Below, piece by piece: positions 21,697 to 32,903 of a stretch of DNA of 64,000 bases (the stretch's first letter is position 1; each line of letters opens with the position of its first letter). Made by a program: the position numbers and the translations under genes. The notes under the pieces are model-generated. The model saw nothing but the letters and a program-made list of their open reading frames with translations. It made no database searches and was not told the DNA's origin. This stretch comes from an uncultured Marvinbryantia sp. (GTDB taxonomy: Bacteria > Bacillota > Clostridia > Lachnospirales > Lachnospiraceae), in assembly GCA_947630735.1 (NCBI GenBank), contig CANRIR010000001.1, positions 54,579-118,578 on the forward strand, in the 5' to 3' direction.

Positions 21697-21725
21697 TTGC
21701 AATCTCAAAAAAAGTATTTTATAAT
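21697..21725 (+). promoter_or_regulatory. Promoter of giant adhesin 2
   Basis: TTGCAA (21697-21702), 17-base spacer, TATAAT (21720-21725), about 230 bases before the start codon, as in adhesin 1. The rest of the 458-base gap holds only the terminator and the leader. Confidence 0.7.
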
Positions 21726-21855
21726 TTAAGTCAAAAACTACAGGATTGTTTTGATTTTGTATAAAACAGAGAAATTTATGTACAGATTTCAAAAAAGTTT
21801 GTACAAAAACACGTTTTTTGAAAAATACAAAAATTGACTAAGAAAGCAGATTCAG

Positions 21856-21954
21856 CCATCTGTACAGCAATGGGACATGGGCGAAGATGTGTTTTTGAGG
21901 TCACAGAACAATCCCAAAAAGCAACAAAATGCAACATTGAGAGGAGGATTTACC
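21856..21954 (+). promoter_or_regulatory. Conserved 5' leader element, copy 2
   Basis: CCATCTGTACAGCAATGG followed by CATGGGCG, a TTTTTGAGG block and ACATTGAGAGGAGGA, in the same order as before adhesin 1 but with a longer middle. Confidence 0.5.
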
Positions 21955-22094
21955 ATGAAGCAAGGACGAACAAAGCGTTTCCTGGCTGTCCTGATGGCAG
22001 CTGCGATGCTCCTGCAGCAGAGCTCGATCGGAACTCTTGCGGCGGAGACAGAGCCGGAAACAACCGCGGTCACGGAGGCGGCCACGGAAACACA
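21934..22094 (+). repeat. Signal-peptide cassette shared by both adhesins, copy 2
   Basis: Counterpart of 12208-12365. The homology runs from the SD through about codon 46, then breaks, and a second shared block lies at 22211-22278. Confidence 0.9.
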
Positions 22095-25000
22095 GGTGAC
22101 GGAGGATGCGTCGGAGGGGAAGACCGAGGCAGCCACGGATGAAGCTGCGACAGAGAACGAGTCGGAGACGGAATCTGAAACCGAAACCGGGACAGAAAAA
22201 CAGACAGAAGCCGTATCGGAAAAGACCACCGAGGCGGAGTCTGAGACAGAGACAGAGGCGGTAACGGAGAAGGAAGCGGAGACCGAGACAGAGACAGAGA
22301 CCGCAACCGAGACGGAAGCTCCGAAGACCAACTTTACATATGAGGACAGCCGCGTGATCATCACTGCGGTGGCGGACGTGGCGGCGAACCTTCCGCAGGA
22401 CGCACAGATCCATGCAGACTACATGGAGCCGGGCACGCCTGCATATAACGAGGCGGCTGCAGTTTTGGAAGCGGCCTATGCCGGACAGGACGTGGTGTTG
22501 GATTATGTCTTCTATGACATCTATTTCACAGCGGCATCCGCAGGCGAGGGACGCATCGAGCCGGAAGCGGGAACCGTGACGGTTTCCATGCAGTTCAAGC
22601 AGCCTGTGCTGGAAGTGGAAGAAGACGTGGAAGTGCAGTCCTATGACGTGGTGCATGTGGACAATGGCGTAGCAGAAATTGTAGCGAACAGCGTACAGAC
22701 GACGGAGGACGGCAGTGTTGCATCTGTGGGTTTTACTTCGAGTGAGTTTTCACCGTATGCATTTGTTTTAAATGCTGCAAAAAAGCCTAATGCACCTATT
22801 TTACTGACAGGACTTAATGGGGAATTTCAAGATCTTGAAGATTTTATTACAGATGTCGAGTTTGTGGGTGCTGTTACGCAGGATGGTGCCTATATTATTG
22901 AGCCTAACAAGCAATATACGTTAAAGTTGAGTTTTGCGGAACAGGGAGAGCAACTCCAATTGGATGATTCTGGTGAGTATGTATATCAATTACCAGCAGG
23001 ATTTCCGGCAACTGTTTTCGCAAGTCAAAATATGACCGTCACAATCAAGGATACAGACGGAAAATCATATGATGTTCAGGGAGTATATTCTGTAGATGAT
23101 GAGGGTTATTTACACATTAACCTTTCAAAGGATAGTAATTATGAAAAGTTTACAGCCTCTACGAATGTAAAATTTAAACTGGAGTTTGGCTTTTCTTTTA
23201 CGGGAGAAGAGACAACTACAGAATTTCCATTCACAGACAGCACTACAAAGAAAGTCACTTTTGAATCCCAAAATGGTGTAACAGTAGAAAAATCTTCGGA
23301 TTATAATGAAGCTACAGGAAAAGTAACATACACCATTACAGTTACTTCAATTGGCCAAAACACCAATGTTCTTGTAGATGATACGATGACTGGGTCTGCG
23401 TTGAACTTGAATAATGACTTTAAGGTTTACAAGAAAACGGGAGATGGAAAAACAGAAGTTTCAGACGTGACAGTAAATTCGAAAGCAGAATCTCAAAAAG
23501 GATTTACACTTAATATTCCATCAATGGATGATGGAGATGTATACATTATTGAGTATACTGCGGATGTGGATTACAGTAAAGTTAATGGTTCTTTTGATAA
23601 TAACGCGACGCTTACAGGAAATAATGTAACAGCAACTCCGGGTGAAGATCACAAACCTGGCAGTGATGATGACAAAGTGGAACATTTATCACATTACAGG
23701 CTTGATAAGAGTGATGGAACAGTTGGGGAAACTATAGATGAAAACGGATATAAAAATATCAGTTGGTCTATTGACATCAATAAAGATCATATAGAAACTA
23801 TTAAGCCTGGTATGTCGGTTACAGATATCTTGAAAACGGAGGGATTGGAATATTCTGGAAACGGTCTTCAGATTATAGTGACACCAAAGGACGGAGCAGC
23901 TAAAGATCCGATCAATATTCTATGGCAAGATATTATTTCAAATGAAACATCTTGGACAATACAGGATTTGAAAACCTTGCTGATTAATCATGGATGCTCT
24001 GAAGATGATGTAAAAAATGCATATGTTCAGATTAAGTATGATACCAAGATAAACGCATTGGATATAGTTGGCAGTAAGGATGTAACAAACCATGCGGAAT
24101 TTGATGGAACTGGTGATGACGGAAAAGCTACAGTACCGGGAAGCGGAGATGTGGAGTTGGTCAAGACCGTTGCTGATAGTTTGAATCCAAAGGAAACCAT
24201 AAAATGGCATATTGATTTTACTGTTACTGGAACGGTAAATGATTGTACACTGGAGGATACTCTGCCATCTCAATATTTTGCCAATGTGAATGGTTATACA
24301 GGTCATGTATATGATTTTTTAGACGGAGGATTTACTGTCAATGGCCTATGTGAGAATGAATGGTATGATGTTGAAGAAATATCAGGGGATTCGTATACCA
24401 TAGATCAGGGGGTAGCGTCTAATCCACCTAAGACAGCCGGATATAGATTTAAATTTTATCATGTAAATGGAAATATTGATCCTAAGGAAGCGACCACAGA
24501 GCAAAAGATATTTGGACTGGTTGCGAAAAGCGATGGGGAACCTCATGTTATTACAATAGACTATTCTACTAAAACAAATGACCAATGGCTGAAAATGGAG
24601 AATGTCAGCACACATACGAATACTGTTAAGCATGTGAAGTCTGATAAGAGCAGCAGCACGTCTGTTACGATTGCGGATCAGTCTATCGATAAGGTTTTAG
24701 TAACAGAAAATTGGAGTGATAATGGGAACTATACCTGGTATATTCAAGATGACCCATTTGTGAAGGAAGTAACACGTAATGAAATAACATATCCACTGTT
24801 TTATTTCGGGTTATGTTTTGAGGGTATAATAACAGATTCTATTACAATCACAGATACGTTTCTGCCGAATGAGTTGACATATTATGGATCATTTGCGCCG
24901 ATTTTTCTCGCCGGGGATAATCAACTTTATTCTGCAAACGCTGGAAGTGCCAGCGTGGTTGTGAATAGTTCTGAGGCGGGTGAGTTGACTTTTACAATTA

Positions 25001-28000
25001 ATAATATTCCTCAAAAGTCAGATGGTACCTATTATAAGAGATATGGCCTTGTTTATTGCATGATTCCTACGGATGAGGATGCACTCAAAAAACTTCTTGA
25101 AAAAGATACAGATGGAAAACCAAATGGTTTTACAAATATAGCAAATCTTGGAAGTGCATCAGATTCCGTTACTGTAACATGGGATTATCAACCGCTTACG
25201 AAAGATGCCGTTCGAGATTATACTAAAGAAGCAAATATTTTATCCTTTACGATTGATTATAATAAGGATAAATTTAAACTTCTTCAGGGTTCTACAGAAC
25301 TTAAATTTAAGGACAGTATGGAAAATCTGCGCTTCCTTCCGGATACGTTGACTGTTACGAGCGATGGTGAGATACTTTCTTCGGAAGAAGGTTATGGTTA
25401 TGATTATGATGAAAACGGAGATTTGATAATTACAGTCTTTAATGGAGATGAACATCATATTGTAATTAAGTATGATGCAAGAGTCATAGGATCAAGTGGT
25501 GATGTGAACTACAGTAATACTGTTGAAGTGGAAGGAACAACTTATTCGAAAGAAGTTTCTAAAAATTATTATGTTACCTCAAATGGAGCAGGATCTGGAG
25601 ATTTGCTGGGCATTACACTGCACAAATATAGAAAAGGTTTTATGAAACATGGTCTTGCTGGTGCCCAGTATCGTCTTGATAAAAAGAATGCCCAGGGTGT
25701 CTATGAGCCTATGACAAGAACGTCCGGTGAGGAATATATTTTGACAACGGGCACAGATGGAACACTGGAAATTAATTCTAATACGGTAAAGACTGATACA
25801 ACCGAGGTAGGTTTATATGAAAATACTTGGTATCGTCTAGTGGAAGTATCTGCACCAAGTGGCTATGCACTTGATCCGCAGCCTCGGGAGTTCTATTTCA
25901 GCTCAGATGGAACTACTGGTACGGATATGTATCTTGCAGGAGACCATATTTACGTTCCTAATGCAAAAGAGGATTTTCATATTATAAAAAAAGATGCAGA
26001 TGATGCGTCTGTCTTATTGCAAGGTGCGGAATTTACTCTCTATAATAATGACGATTGTAAAGAAGAGCATAAAGTTGTAGGTCCAGTTGCAACAGATATA
26101 AATGGTAAAGTATCCTTTAGTGGGCTTAGTGCAGGAAATTATTATTTGAAAGAAACAAAAGCACCAGAAGGTTATATATTGTCAACTGTTGTATACCAGA
26201 TTGAAATTACGGCGGATGGTGTTGAAGGAAAAAATGGGCTTGTGTTCACATCGGATGATGAAAATAGTACATATTTTGCCACTATTACCAATTCAAAGCA
26301 GGTTGGCAGTCTTAAAGTAACAAAGACAATTACAGGTAATAATACAAAAAATACGGATGAATTTACTTTCAAGGTTACCCTTACGGGTACCGGAGCAGAT
26401 GCAGTTGATGGCACTTATGGAGACATGGAATTTGCGGATGGTGTTTCGACATTTAAACTTAAGGGGAATGAAACCCAAACGGCTCAAAATCTTCCGGTAG
26501 GCCTTACCTATAAGGTGGAAGAGACAGATGCAAATGGATATGTGCTTACTTCTAGTTCCGGTACTACAGGAAAAATTGTAGTGACGAATGCGGGTGCGAT
26601 TCCGGAAGCGAAATTCACTAATACACGTAACAAAGCAATTGCGGAATTTGAGGTAGAAAAACATTATAATAGTACATTCCCGACAGCAGAGGACGAACAG
26701 TTCTCCTTTACACTCACTGCAGGTCAAAATAGTGTAGTTCCAACTATTTCCACACCGATGCCTGCAGGTTCCAGCGAGGGGAAAAAGATAATTAAAGTAA
26801 CAGGAACTGTTGCAGGGAGTGCAACAAACACATTTGGTGAAATCACTTATGAAAAAGATGGCACTTACGAGTACACCATTACAGAAAATCCTGGCAAGAT
26901 ACATGGGGTAACATACGATCCAAAGATATATCATTTTAGCGTAGATGTTGCAACTAATCCCAATACGGGAGAAAAGAGTGCTGCAATATATGTTGCAGAG
27001 CAACAGAACGCAGGATCTGCGTCAGGACAATATACTCTTAAACAGGGCTCAGAGTATACAGCTGTGTTTACTAATATATATGTGCCAGATGGAAGCGCAA
27101 ACTTTTCTGTGCAGAAAACATATGACGCTGCTTTCCCGACGGGTGCAAACGCATTTGTATTTACGTTGACAGCTAAAGAGAATAATGTAACTCCGAGTAT
27201 TCAAACGCCGATGCCGTCTGGTGCGAATGGTAGCACCAGTATGACGATAAATGCTGGAACTACGTCTCCAGTTCCGTTTGGAGAAATTACGTATAGCAAA
27301 GACGGTGACTATGAGTATGAGATTACAGAGGTTACAACAGGCACAGGTGTTCTTGCAGATGTAATTTATGATCAGAAAGTATATCATGTAAAGGTAAGTG
27401 TATCGACAAACAATAATATAAAAACTGCTAAAGTTTCATATAAAGTGAACGATGCACAGCAATGGACAGATACGAATGATGCTGCATTTACCGCTACCTT
27501 CACGAATTATAAAGTTCAGAATGCAAGCGCTGAATTGAAAGTCAAAAAAATCTATGCCGGCAGCAACGATATAATTCCGGATGGTGGATTCTCCTTCGTA
27601 TTGGAGGCTGAGGGCGGTGCTCCGATGCCGTCAGATGCGGACGGAATCAGCAAGACCATTTGGGTGACGAAAGATGAGCTGAAAAACAGCACGGAGATCG
27701 AAAAGAGTTTTGGTACGATCACGTACACAGAGAACGAGAGCTACACATATACTATCACGGAGACTGTTCCGACAGGAGCGCAGGATGGTGTAAGCGGGAA
27801 TATCAAATATGATACGCGCAAATATACTGTTACAGTGGATGTGACACCTGCTGCGGAACCGGGCAAGAAGAATGTAACCGTGTCCTATACGGCAGATACA
27901 ACGACAAACGGAACGATTGCGGAGTTTGTAAACAGTGAAGTCCAGGAAGAAACAGTAAGTGTTTCCGTGAAGAAGGTATGGAATGACAACGATGATGATG

Positions 28001-30090
28001 ACAACATACGTCCGATATCTGTAACTGTGCAGCTCTTAGCAAATAGCAATGAAGTTGCAAATAAAACGGTAGCTTTAAGTGAAGCGAACAGTTGGAGTGT
28101 TAAATGGACGGATCTTCCGAAGTACGACAGTACCGGAGAGAAGATAGAATATTCTGTCAAAGAAGTGCCGGTTCCAGATGGATACACGGTTGAGATAAAA
28201 CGGGATACTACGGCGGAAGGTGTTGACTATGCATTTACCATCACCAACACCCATACCCCGACCCCGGAGCCGACTCCAACCCCAACCCCGGCACCGGAAG
28301 CAACGCCGACGCCGACACCGGAGATAACGCCGACGCCGACACCAGAAGAGACACCTACCCCGACACCGGAAGAAACGCCTACCCCGACGCCGGAAGAGAC
28401 GCCGACTCCAACCCCGGAGGCAACGCCTGCCCCGACGCCGGAAGCAACACCGACGCCGACACCGGAAGCAACCCCGAGCCCGACACCCACGCCGACTCCG
28501 GACATCCACTTCAACGTGAACAAGACCGACGTGGGAACAGGCGAGGAAGTGGAAGGAGCACAGCTCACGGTATACGACAGCGAAGGAAACGTGGTGGACA
28601 GCTGGACGTCGAAGAAGGGCGAGACGCATGACTTCGGCAGCAGGCTGATCCCGGGCGAGAGCTATACCTTGAGGGAAGAAGTGGCGCCGGACGGTTACGG
28701 TTACGTGACGGACATCCAGTTCACCATCGAGGAGGACGGGACAGTCACCACCGGCATGCCGAGCACGACGGATGAGAACGGGAACACCACCTACCTTGTG
28801 GAAGACAGCCAGATCCACCTGAACGTGAACAAGACCGAGACGGGGACCGGCGAGGAAGTAGAAGGGGCAGTCCTAGAGCTCCTTGACAGCAATGGAAATG
28901 TAGTAGACAGCTGGACGTCGAAGGCGGGCGAGACGCACGACTTCGGCAGCAGGCTGAAGGCAGGGGAGAGCTACACCCTGCGCGAGAGCATCACGCCGGA
29001 CGGCTACCTGGTAGCGACGGACATCACGTTCACGGTGAACGCGGACGGGAGCATCACGACGGATGCGGTGACATCGACGGATGCGGCGGGCAGCACGGTA
29101 TACCTGATGGAGGACAGCCTGAAGCCGCAGAGCCACCAGGGAAGGATCAGCGTGACAAAGACGCAGGTAGACGCGGACGGCACAGCGATCGGCGGCCAGG
29201 AGGCGACGTTCTATGTAGCGCTGTTCGCGGACGAGGCGAGGACGAAGCGGATCAGCCCGGTGAAGGAAGTGCACTTTGGCGCGATGTCGCTGACGAGCAC
29301 GGCAGCGGTATTTGAGAACCTCGGAGCTGGTACCTACTACGTGTCGGAGACCGACGCGGAGGGCAACGCGATCGAGAGCGGGCTTTACAGGGACGTAGTG
29401 TTCTGGGCGGACTACCCGAACGGGGATGCGGTGACCTTAGAGACGGACAGCTTCTCGGGGCAGCTGAACTTCAACAACCAGTTCTACGAGCTGCCGCCCG
29501 GATATATGTACATGGGTGAGCTTCAGATCACGAAGGCAGTGCAGAAGCGGATCAAGAAGGGAAGCCAGGAGACGACAGAAGAATACCCGACGACGGGCGT
29601 GTTCTACGCGGGCATCTTCAACGATCCGGAATACACCGACCTGTACGGCATGGTGCCGATCGAGGTGAACGGAACGAGCAGTTCGACGGTAGTGATCGAG
29701 CTGCCGGTGAGCGAGGACCCGGGCGTGCTGAAACGGACCTACTACGTGACCGAGGTGGATGAGAACGGGATCCCGCTGGTGAACGGGAACGACCTTGGGT
29801 TCGTGTTCGATGTGAACGGATCCGGGACCGGCACGACAGTGGAAGTATCATCGGACAGCACGGTCGAGTACGCGACGATCACGAACACGTACATCGAGGA
29901 GATCGAGTCGGAGGTCATAACGGAGACGGAGAAACAGACGGAGACGCAGCCGAGCACGACGACCACGAAGGCAGCGCAGACAGGGGATGCAACGAACTAC
30001 TGGATATACCTGTTCCTGCTGGTGATGTCGGCCGGGACGGCGGCCGTGGTAACGGCGCAGAAGCGCAGAGAGAAGAAAAACATGAAATAA
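21955..30090 (+). CDS. Giant cell-wall adhesin 2 with pilin-type isopeptide domains
   Basis: About 2711 aa; ATG 21955 follows GAGAGGAGG, and an in-frame ORF opening 78 bases earlier is leader. Order: signal peptide (1-30); Glu/Thr-rich segment (to about 130); a GC-rich domain ending [13 protein letters not shown] (131-275); an AT-rich beta region to about 1210 with DUF11-like pieces; two SpaA-like domains from 1215 ([12 protein letters not shown] and [13 protein letters not shown]); a Cna_B-like domain (about 1445-1560); three Spy0128/FctA-type pilin domains (about 1561, 1712, 1856; [26 protein letters not shown]); one Cna_B domain (about 1998); a Thr-Pro stalk (2098-2182); and the same C-terminal cassette and AAQTGD sorting signal as adhesin 1. 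A paralogue with a different presenting region. Confidence 0.87.
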   Translation: MKQGRTKRFLAVLMAAAMLLQQSSIGTLAAETEPETTAVTEAATETQVTEDASEGKTEAATDEAATENESETESETETGTEKQTEAVSEKTTEAESETETEAVTEKEAETETETETATETEAPKTNFTYEDSRVIITAVADVAANLPQDAQIHADYMEPGTPAYNEAAAVLEAAYAGQDVVLDYVFYDIYFTAASAGEGRIEPEAGTVTVSMQFKQPVLEVEEDVEVQSYDVVHVDNGVAEIVANSVQTTEDGSVASVGFTSSEFSPYAFVLNAAKKPNAPILLTGLNGEFQDLEDFITDVEFVGAVTQDGAYIIEPNKQYTLKLSFAEQGEQLQLDDSGEYVYQLPAGFPATVFASQNMTVTIKDTDGKSYDVQGVYSVDDEGYLHINLSKDSNYEKFTASTNVKFKLEFGFSFTGEETTTEFPFTDSTTKKVTFESQNGVTVEKSSDYNEATGKVTYTITVTSIGQNTNVLVDDTMTGSALNLNNDFKVYKKTGDGKTEVSDVTVNSKAESQKGFTLNIPSMDDGDVYIIEYTADVDYSKVNGSFDNNATLTGNNVTATPGEDHKPGSDDDKVEHLSHYRLDKSDGTVGETIDENGYKNISWSIDINKDHIETIKPGMSVTDILKTEGLEYSGNGLQIIVTPKDGAAKDPINILWQDIISNETSWTIQDLKTLLINHGCSEDDVKNAYVQIKYDTKINALDIVGSKDVTNHAEFDGTGDDGKATVPGSGDVELVKTVADSLNPKETIKWHIDFTVTGTVNDCTLEDTLPSQYFANVNGYTGHVYDFLDGGFTVNGLCENEWYDVEEISGDSYTIDQGVASNPPKTAGYRFKFYHVNGNIDPKEATTEQKIFGLVAKSDGEPHVITIDYSTKTNDQWLKMENVSTHTNTVKHVKSDKSSSTSVTIADQSIDKVLVTENWSDNGNYTWYIQDDPFVKEVTRNEITYPLFYFGLCFEGIITDSITITDTFLPNELTYYGSFAPIFLAGDNQLYSANAGSASVVVNSSEAGELTFTINNIPQKSDGTYYKRYGLVYCMIPTDEDALKKLLEKDTDGKPNGFTNIANLGSASDSVTVTWDYQPLTKDAVRDYTKEANILSFTIDYNKDKFKLLQGSTELKFKDSMENLRFLPDTLTVTSDGEILSSEEGYGYDYDENGDLIITVFNGDEHHIVIKYDARVIGSSGDVNYSNTVEVEGTTYSKEVSKNYYVTSNGAGSGDLLGITLHKYRKGFMKHGLAGAQYRLDKKNAQGVYEPMTRTSGEEYILTTGTDGTLEINSNTVKTDTTEVGLYENTWYRLVEVSAPSGYALDPQPREFYFSSDGTTGTDMYLAGDHIYVPNAKEDFHIIKKDADDASVLLQGAEFTLYNNDDCKEEHKVVGPVATDINGKVSFSGLSAGNYYLKETKAPEGYILSTVVYQIEITADGVEGKNGLVFTSDDENSTYFATITNSKQVGSLKVTKTITGNNTKNTDEFTFKVTLTGTGADAVDGTYGDMEFADGVSTFKLKGNETQTAQNLPVGLTYKVEETDANGYVLTSSSGTTGKIVVTNAGAIPEAKFTNTRNKAIAEFEVEKHYNSTFPTAEDEQFSFTLTAGQNSVVPTISTPMPAGSSEGKKIIKVTGTVAGSATNTFGEITYEKDGTYEYTITENPGKIHGVTYDPKIYHFSVDVATNPNTGEKSAAIYVAEQQNAGSASGQYTLKQGSEYTAVFTNIYVPDGSANFSVQKTYDAAFPTGANAFVFTLTAKENNVTPSIQTPMPSGANGSTSMTINAGTTSPVPFGEITYSKDGDYEYEITEVTTGTGVLADVIYDQKVYHVKVSVSTNNNIKTAKVSYKVNDAQQWTDTNDAAFTATFTNYKVQNASAELKVKKIYAGSNDIIPDGGFSFVLEAEGGAPMPSDADGISKTIWVTKDELKNSTEIEKSFGTITYTENESYTYTITETVPTGAQDGVSGNIKYDTRKYTVTVDVTPAAEPGKKNVTVSYTADTTTNGTIAEFVNSEVQEETVSVSVKKVWNDNDDDDNIRPISVTVQLLANSNEVANKTVALSEANSWSVKWTDLPKYDSTGEKIEYSVKEVPVPDGYTVEIKRDTTAEGVDYAFTITNTHTPTPEPTPTPTPAPEATPTPTPEITPTPTPEETPTPTPEETPTPTPEETPTPTPEATPAPTPEATPTPTPEATPSPTPTPTPDIHFNVNKTDVGTGEEVEGAQLTVYDSEGNVVDSWTSKKGETHDFGSRLIPGESYTLREEVAPDGYGYVTDIQFTIEEDGTVTTGMPSTTDENGNTTYLVEDSQIHLNVNKTETGTGEEVEGAVLELLDSNGNVVDSWTSKAGETHDFGSRLKAGESYTLRESITPDGYLVATDITFTVNADGSITTDAVTSTDAAGSTVYLMEDSLKPQSHQGRISVTKTQVDADGTAIGGQEATFYVALFADEARTKRISPVKEVHFGAMSLTSTAAVFENLGAGTYYVSETDAEGNAIESGLYRDVVFWADYPNGDAVTLETDSFSGQLNFNNQFYELPPGYMYMGELQITKAVQKRIKKGSQETTEEYPTTGVFYAGIFNDPEYTDLYGMVPIEVNGTSSSTVVIELPVSEDPGVLKRTYYVTEVDENGIPLVNGNDLGFVFDVNGSGTGTTVEVSSDSTVEYATITNTYIEEIESEVITETEKQTETQPSTTTTKAAQTGDATNYWIYLFLLVMSAGTAAVVTAQKRREKKNMK
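28246..28500 (+). repeat. Thr-Pro-rich stalk repeat, adhesin 2
   Basis: Degenerate repeats coding [16 protein letters not shown] and TPTPEETP, slightly longer and ordered differently from adhesin 1. Repeat number therefore differs between the paralogues. Confidence 0.9.
28588..29908 (+). repeat. C-terminal anchor cassette, copy 2
   Basis: Counterpart of 19985-21305, apparently identical in DNA over about 1.32 kb. Confidence 0.92.
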
Positions 30091-30162
30091 CCCGGGAAAT
30101 GCCCGCATAAAAGGCGGGGCATAAGAACGGAAAAATGGCTGCACAAAGAGCAGCGACGGTAG

Positions 30163-30202
30163 AATTGCCGTCCGGACAGAGAAATCCGTCCGGACGGCAA
30201 TT
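30163..30202 (+). terminator. Strong hairpin after adhesin 2
   Basis: Perfect 15-pair stem beginning AATTGCCGTCCGGAC with a ten-base loop. The T run behind it is weak, but position and stem strength fit a terminator. Confidence 0.7.
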
Positions 30203-30208
30203 TACTTG

Positions 30209-30237
30209 TTGAAGGGTATTTGAAAAGGGGGTATAAT
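30209..30237 (+). promoter_or_regulatory. Promoter of the 54-aa small protein gene
   Basis: TTGAAG (30209-30214), 17-base spacer, TATAAT (30232-30237), about 76 bases before the start codon. Confidence 0.65.
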
Positions 30238-30313
30238 GAAAATGATTCACAGATAATGGCACTACAGGAAATACAGTCTCACTTTGATATCTTTATTAAG
30301 GAGGTAACGGCGG

Positions 30314-30478
30314 ATGATTGCATACGAAAATGATAATTTGGTTATTCCCGAACGCTATCAGAACATGTCTCTGCTGGAGATTGAGGAGGAGAAACGTAAA
30401 CTTCTGCAGGAGATCAATTCCACAGAAAGAATAAAGAGGGAACCGAAGAAAAACAAAAACAATATTGTCTTTTATTAA
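30314..30478 (+). CDS. Small hypothetical protein, 54 aa
   Basis: Starts MIAYENDNLVIPERYQNM, then a probable charged helix (LLEIEEEKRKLLQEINS) and a Lys/Asn-rich end finishing IVFY. No signal peptide or membrane segment. Support for a real gene: AAGGAGGT seven to eight bases before ATG, a consensus-like promoter at 30209, and a terminator hairpin at 30510, making a complete monocistronic unit. The helical acidic/basic pattern could mediate a protein contact, but I do not recognise the family. It sits between the adhesin island and the MATE gene. Confidence 0.7.
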   Translation: MIAYENDNLVIPERYQNMSLLEIEEEKRKLLQEINSTERIKREPKKNKNNIVFY

Positions 30479-30509
30479 TCTGATAATCTATATGAATTTG
30501 TGGATAGAG

Positions 30510-30545
30510 ACGGGACTGCCTGCGCGGCGGCCCCGTTGTTTTGTA
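30510..30545 (+). terminator. Terminator of the small protein gene
   Basis: Stem ACGGG/CCCGT with inner GCC/GGC pairing, followed by TGTTTTGT. Confidence 0.6.
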
Positions 30546-30546
30546 A

Positions 30547-30575
30547 TTGAAAACTCCCTATAAATAGGATAAAAT
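30547..30575 (+). promoter_or_regulatory. Promoter of the MATE gene
   Basis: TTGAAA (30547-30552), 17-base spacer, TAAAAT (30570-30575). Confidence 0.6.
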
Positions 30576-30610
30576 GAAATGGAAACACGGAGAATGGAGA
30601 GTGTGCACAG

Positions 30611-32014
30611 ATGAGAGACACAAGGGACGGACGGAAAAGGCGCGCGCGCGACTTTGGAATGCTGCCGGTCATACTGGCGCTGGCATGGCCCACTATGCTG
30701 GAGCAGCTGACGCAGACGGCGGTGCAGTATATCGATACGGCTATGGTGGGCAGGCTGGGCACGCAGGCCACCGCGGCGGTGGGGGCCACCAGCACAGTCA
30801 ACTGGCTGATCGGCAGCACGGTCTCCGCCATCGGAGTGGGATTCCTGGCATATATTTCCCAGGCCATCGGCGCGGGCAGACTGGAAAACGCGAAGAAGGC
30901 GTCGGGCCAGGCGGTGCTGGCGGTTGTCACGGTGGGCCTGTTCTTCACGGCGCTGACTCTTGGATTGAGCGGACGCGTCCCCGTGTGGATGCAGGTGGAC
31001 GAGAGCATCCGCGCCATGGCATCCCGGTACTTCTTCATTTTGTATACGCCCATGCTGTTCCGCGCGGCCAGCATCATATTCGGCACGGTGCTGCGCGCGG
31101 CGGGCGACACCAAAACGCCCATGCGCGTGGGGATCGCCGTCAATCTGATCAACATTGTCCTGAATTTCTTTTTCATCTATCCCAGCCGCAGCGCGGTTTT
31201 CCTGGGACATGCCATCACGGTGCCGGGAGCGGGCTGGGGCATCGAGGGGGCGGCCGTGGCCAGCGCCGCGGCCTATGCCTTCGGCGGAGCCGCCATCGCC
31301 TGGATGCTGTGGCGGCACGGCCAGGTTTCGCCAAAGGGCCAGAGCTTCCGGCCGGATAAGCAGGTGCTCGCACCCTGCCTGCGGGTGGCGTTTCCCAACA
31401 TGCTGCAGCGCTTTGCCACATCTCTGGGATATGTATTTTTTGCGTCCATGATCAACTCTCTGGGGGAGATCTCCACGGCGGCGCACACCATCGCAAACAC
31501 GGTGGAGTCCGCGTTCTACATACCGGGCTGGGGCATGCAGACGGCTGCGGCCACTCTGGCCGGAAACGCATGGGGCGCGCGGGACGAGGAGAGGCTGCAG
31601 CGCCTGGCGCGCACCATCCTCCCGCTGGAGATCAGCCTGATGGTCGTTTCCGGCGGCCTGCTGTTTTTGTTCGCGCCCCAGCTGATGTGCTTGTTTTCCA
31701 GAGATCCGGAAGTGATCCGGCTGGGAACCACGGTGCTGCGCATGGTGGCGGTCTCGGAGCCGTTCTATGGGGTTCCCATCGTCATCGAGGGCATGATGCA
31801 GGGCGTGGGGAATACCGTGCCGCCGTTTGTCTATAATGTGCTGGGCATGTGGTGCGCGCGGATCGCGGGAACCTTTGTCTGCACGCAGCTTCTGGGCCTT
31901 GGCCTGGTGTCCGCCTGGGGCTGCATGATCGCCCACAACATGCTGCTGTTCGTGCTGTTTGCCGCGCACTACGCCAGCGGAAAATGGAAGGGAGGAAAGA
32001 GGCTTGGACTCTAA
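30611..32014 (+). CDS. MATE family efflux transporter
   Basis: A 467-aa inner-membrane antiporter that exports drugs or metabolites using Na+ or H+. About twelve hydrophobic segments are arranged as two six-helix halves. The family motif near the start is LALAWPTMLEQLTQTAVQYIDT and the second-half counterpart contains FPNMLQRFATSLGYVFFASMI. Length is typical. GGAGAG lies upstream of ATG 30611. The downstream DUF3786 gene starts inside its last codons, so the two are translationally linked. The substrate cannot be told from sequence. Confidence 0.92.
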   Translation: MRDTRDGRKRRARDFGMLPVILALAWPTMLEQLTQTAVQYIDTAMVGRLGTQATAAVGATSTVNWLIGSTVSAIGVGFLAYISQAIGAGRLENAKKASGQAVLAVVTVGLFFTALTLGLSGRVPVWMQVDESIRAMASRYFFILYTPMLFRAASIIFGTVLRAAGDTKTPMRVGIAVNLINIVLNFFFIYPSRSAVFLGHAITVPGAGWGIEGAAVASAAAYAFGGAAIAWMLWRHGQVSPKGQSFRPDKQVLAPCLRVAFPNMLQRFATSLGYVFFASMINSLGEISTAAHTIANTVESAFYIPGWGMQTAAATLAGNAWGARDEERLQRLARTILPLEISLMVVSGGLLFLFAPQLMCLFSRDPEVIRLGTTVLRMVAVSEPFYGVPIVIEGMMQGVGNTVPPFVYNVLGMWCARIAGTFVCTQLLGLGLVSAWGCMIAHNMLLFVLFAAHYASGKWKGGKRLGL

Positions 32015-32780
32015 CTACACAAAGCAGGTTTATATGGCCCGGGAGCTGTTTCAAAAATATGACCAGGCCGAGATCATAGAGAGATTCGATCTGGAGTGCG
32101 ACGAGGACTATCTGTACATCCCCTTTCTGGGCAGACGCTACCGTGTCGCCCGCACGGACGGGCGTGTGGACGCCGCGGAGGAACGGACAGGCAGCCGAGC
32201 AGATGCCTCGGAGAACCGCGCGGATGGGCGTGTGGATGCCGCAGAGGAACGGACAGGCAGCCGAGCAGATGCCCCGTGTAATCGCGCGGACGGGCGTGTG
32301 GACGCCGCAGAGGAACCGGGCGGGTTCCGGCTCTGCGAGGATTACAACGTGGTCATGACCATCTACGACGCCCTGTGCCATCCGAAGGGGAGGCCGCAGC
32401 TTTCCGGGGAGTGGGTTCCCCTGTACGCTCTGCAGGTCACGATGAGCAGCCCCGGCACCGATACGTTCACGCAAAAATATGCGGACGCGTTTGCGGGGCG
32501 GGTTCCGCTTCTATGGAAGGCCTGCTCCGACATCGGGGGAGAGCGCCTTCCCGTTGCGGCGGGGGCGGATGTGTACTGGCAGTTCGACCTGTTCCCGTTC
32601 TTTCCGGTGCAGCTTCGCTTCTGGGACGCGGACGAGGAGTTCCCGGCGCAGTTCCGCCTGTTGTGGGACCGGAACGCCCTGCAGTTCATGCACTTCGAAA
32701 CTCTGTATTACGCGCTGGGCCATCTGATGGAGAGGCTGGCGCAGTGCGCGGGCCTTCTCCAAAATAAGGGAAGACAATAG
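32004..32780 (+). CDS. DUF3786 domain protein with an internal 22-residue repeat
   Basis: A 258-aa protein of unknown function. The DUF3786 signature lies in the C-terminal half (PLLWKACSDIGGERLP, then DVYWQFDLFPFFPVQLRFWD and a closing helix FETLYYALGHLMERL). The chosen start is TTG 32004 with GGGAGG upstream, overlapping the last codons of the MATE gene. Residues about 52-102 are a repeat insertion (DGRVDAAEERTGSRADA) placed between the first domain strands and GGFRLCEDYNVVMTIYDAL. Family members are usually found in anaerobes, and corrinoid or metal links have been suggested, but I cannot support a function here. Confidence 0.78.
   Translation: MDSNYTKQVYMARELFQKYDQAEIIERFDLECDEDYLYIPFLGRRYRVARTDGRVDAAEERTGSRADASENRADGRVDAAEERTGSRADAPCNRADGRVDAAEEPGGFRLCEDYNVVMTIYDALCHPKGRPQLSGEWVPLYALQVTMSSPGTDTFTQKYADAFAGRVPLLWKACSDIGGERLPVAAGADVYWQFDLFPFFPVQLRFWDADEEFPAQFRLLWDRNALQFMHFETLYYALGHLMERLAQCAGLLQNKGRQ
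32157..32308 (+). repeat. 66-bp tandem repeat within the DUF3786 gene
   Basis: Unit starts at 32157, 32223 and 32289 (two full copies and a partial third). 66 bp equals 22 codons, so the frame is kept. Confidence 0.9.
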
Positions 32781-32903
32781 GCGGCACAGATCTTCCGAGA
32801 TAAGGGGGAGACGGCAGGCGGCACAGATCTTCCGGGATAAGGGGGAGACGGCAGGCGGCACAGATCTTCCGGGATAGAGGAAGACAATAGGCGGCGCGTC
32901 GTT
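32780..32903. repeat. 37-bp intergenic tandem repeat
   Basis: Units starting GGCGGCACAGATCTTCC at 32780, 32817 and 32854, with partial copies on both sides (from about 32757 and at 32890). It fills the gap between the DUF3786 and GH42 genes. There are no unique spacers, so it is not CRISPR. Confidence 0.9.
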
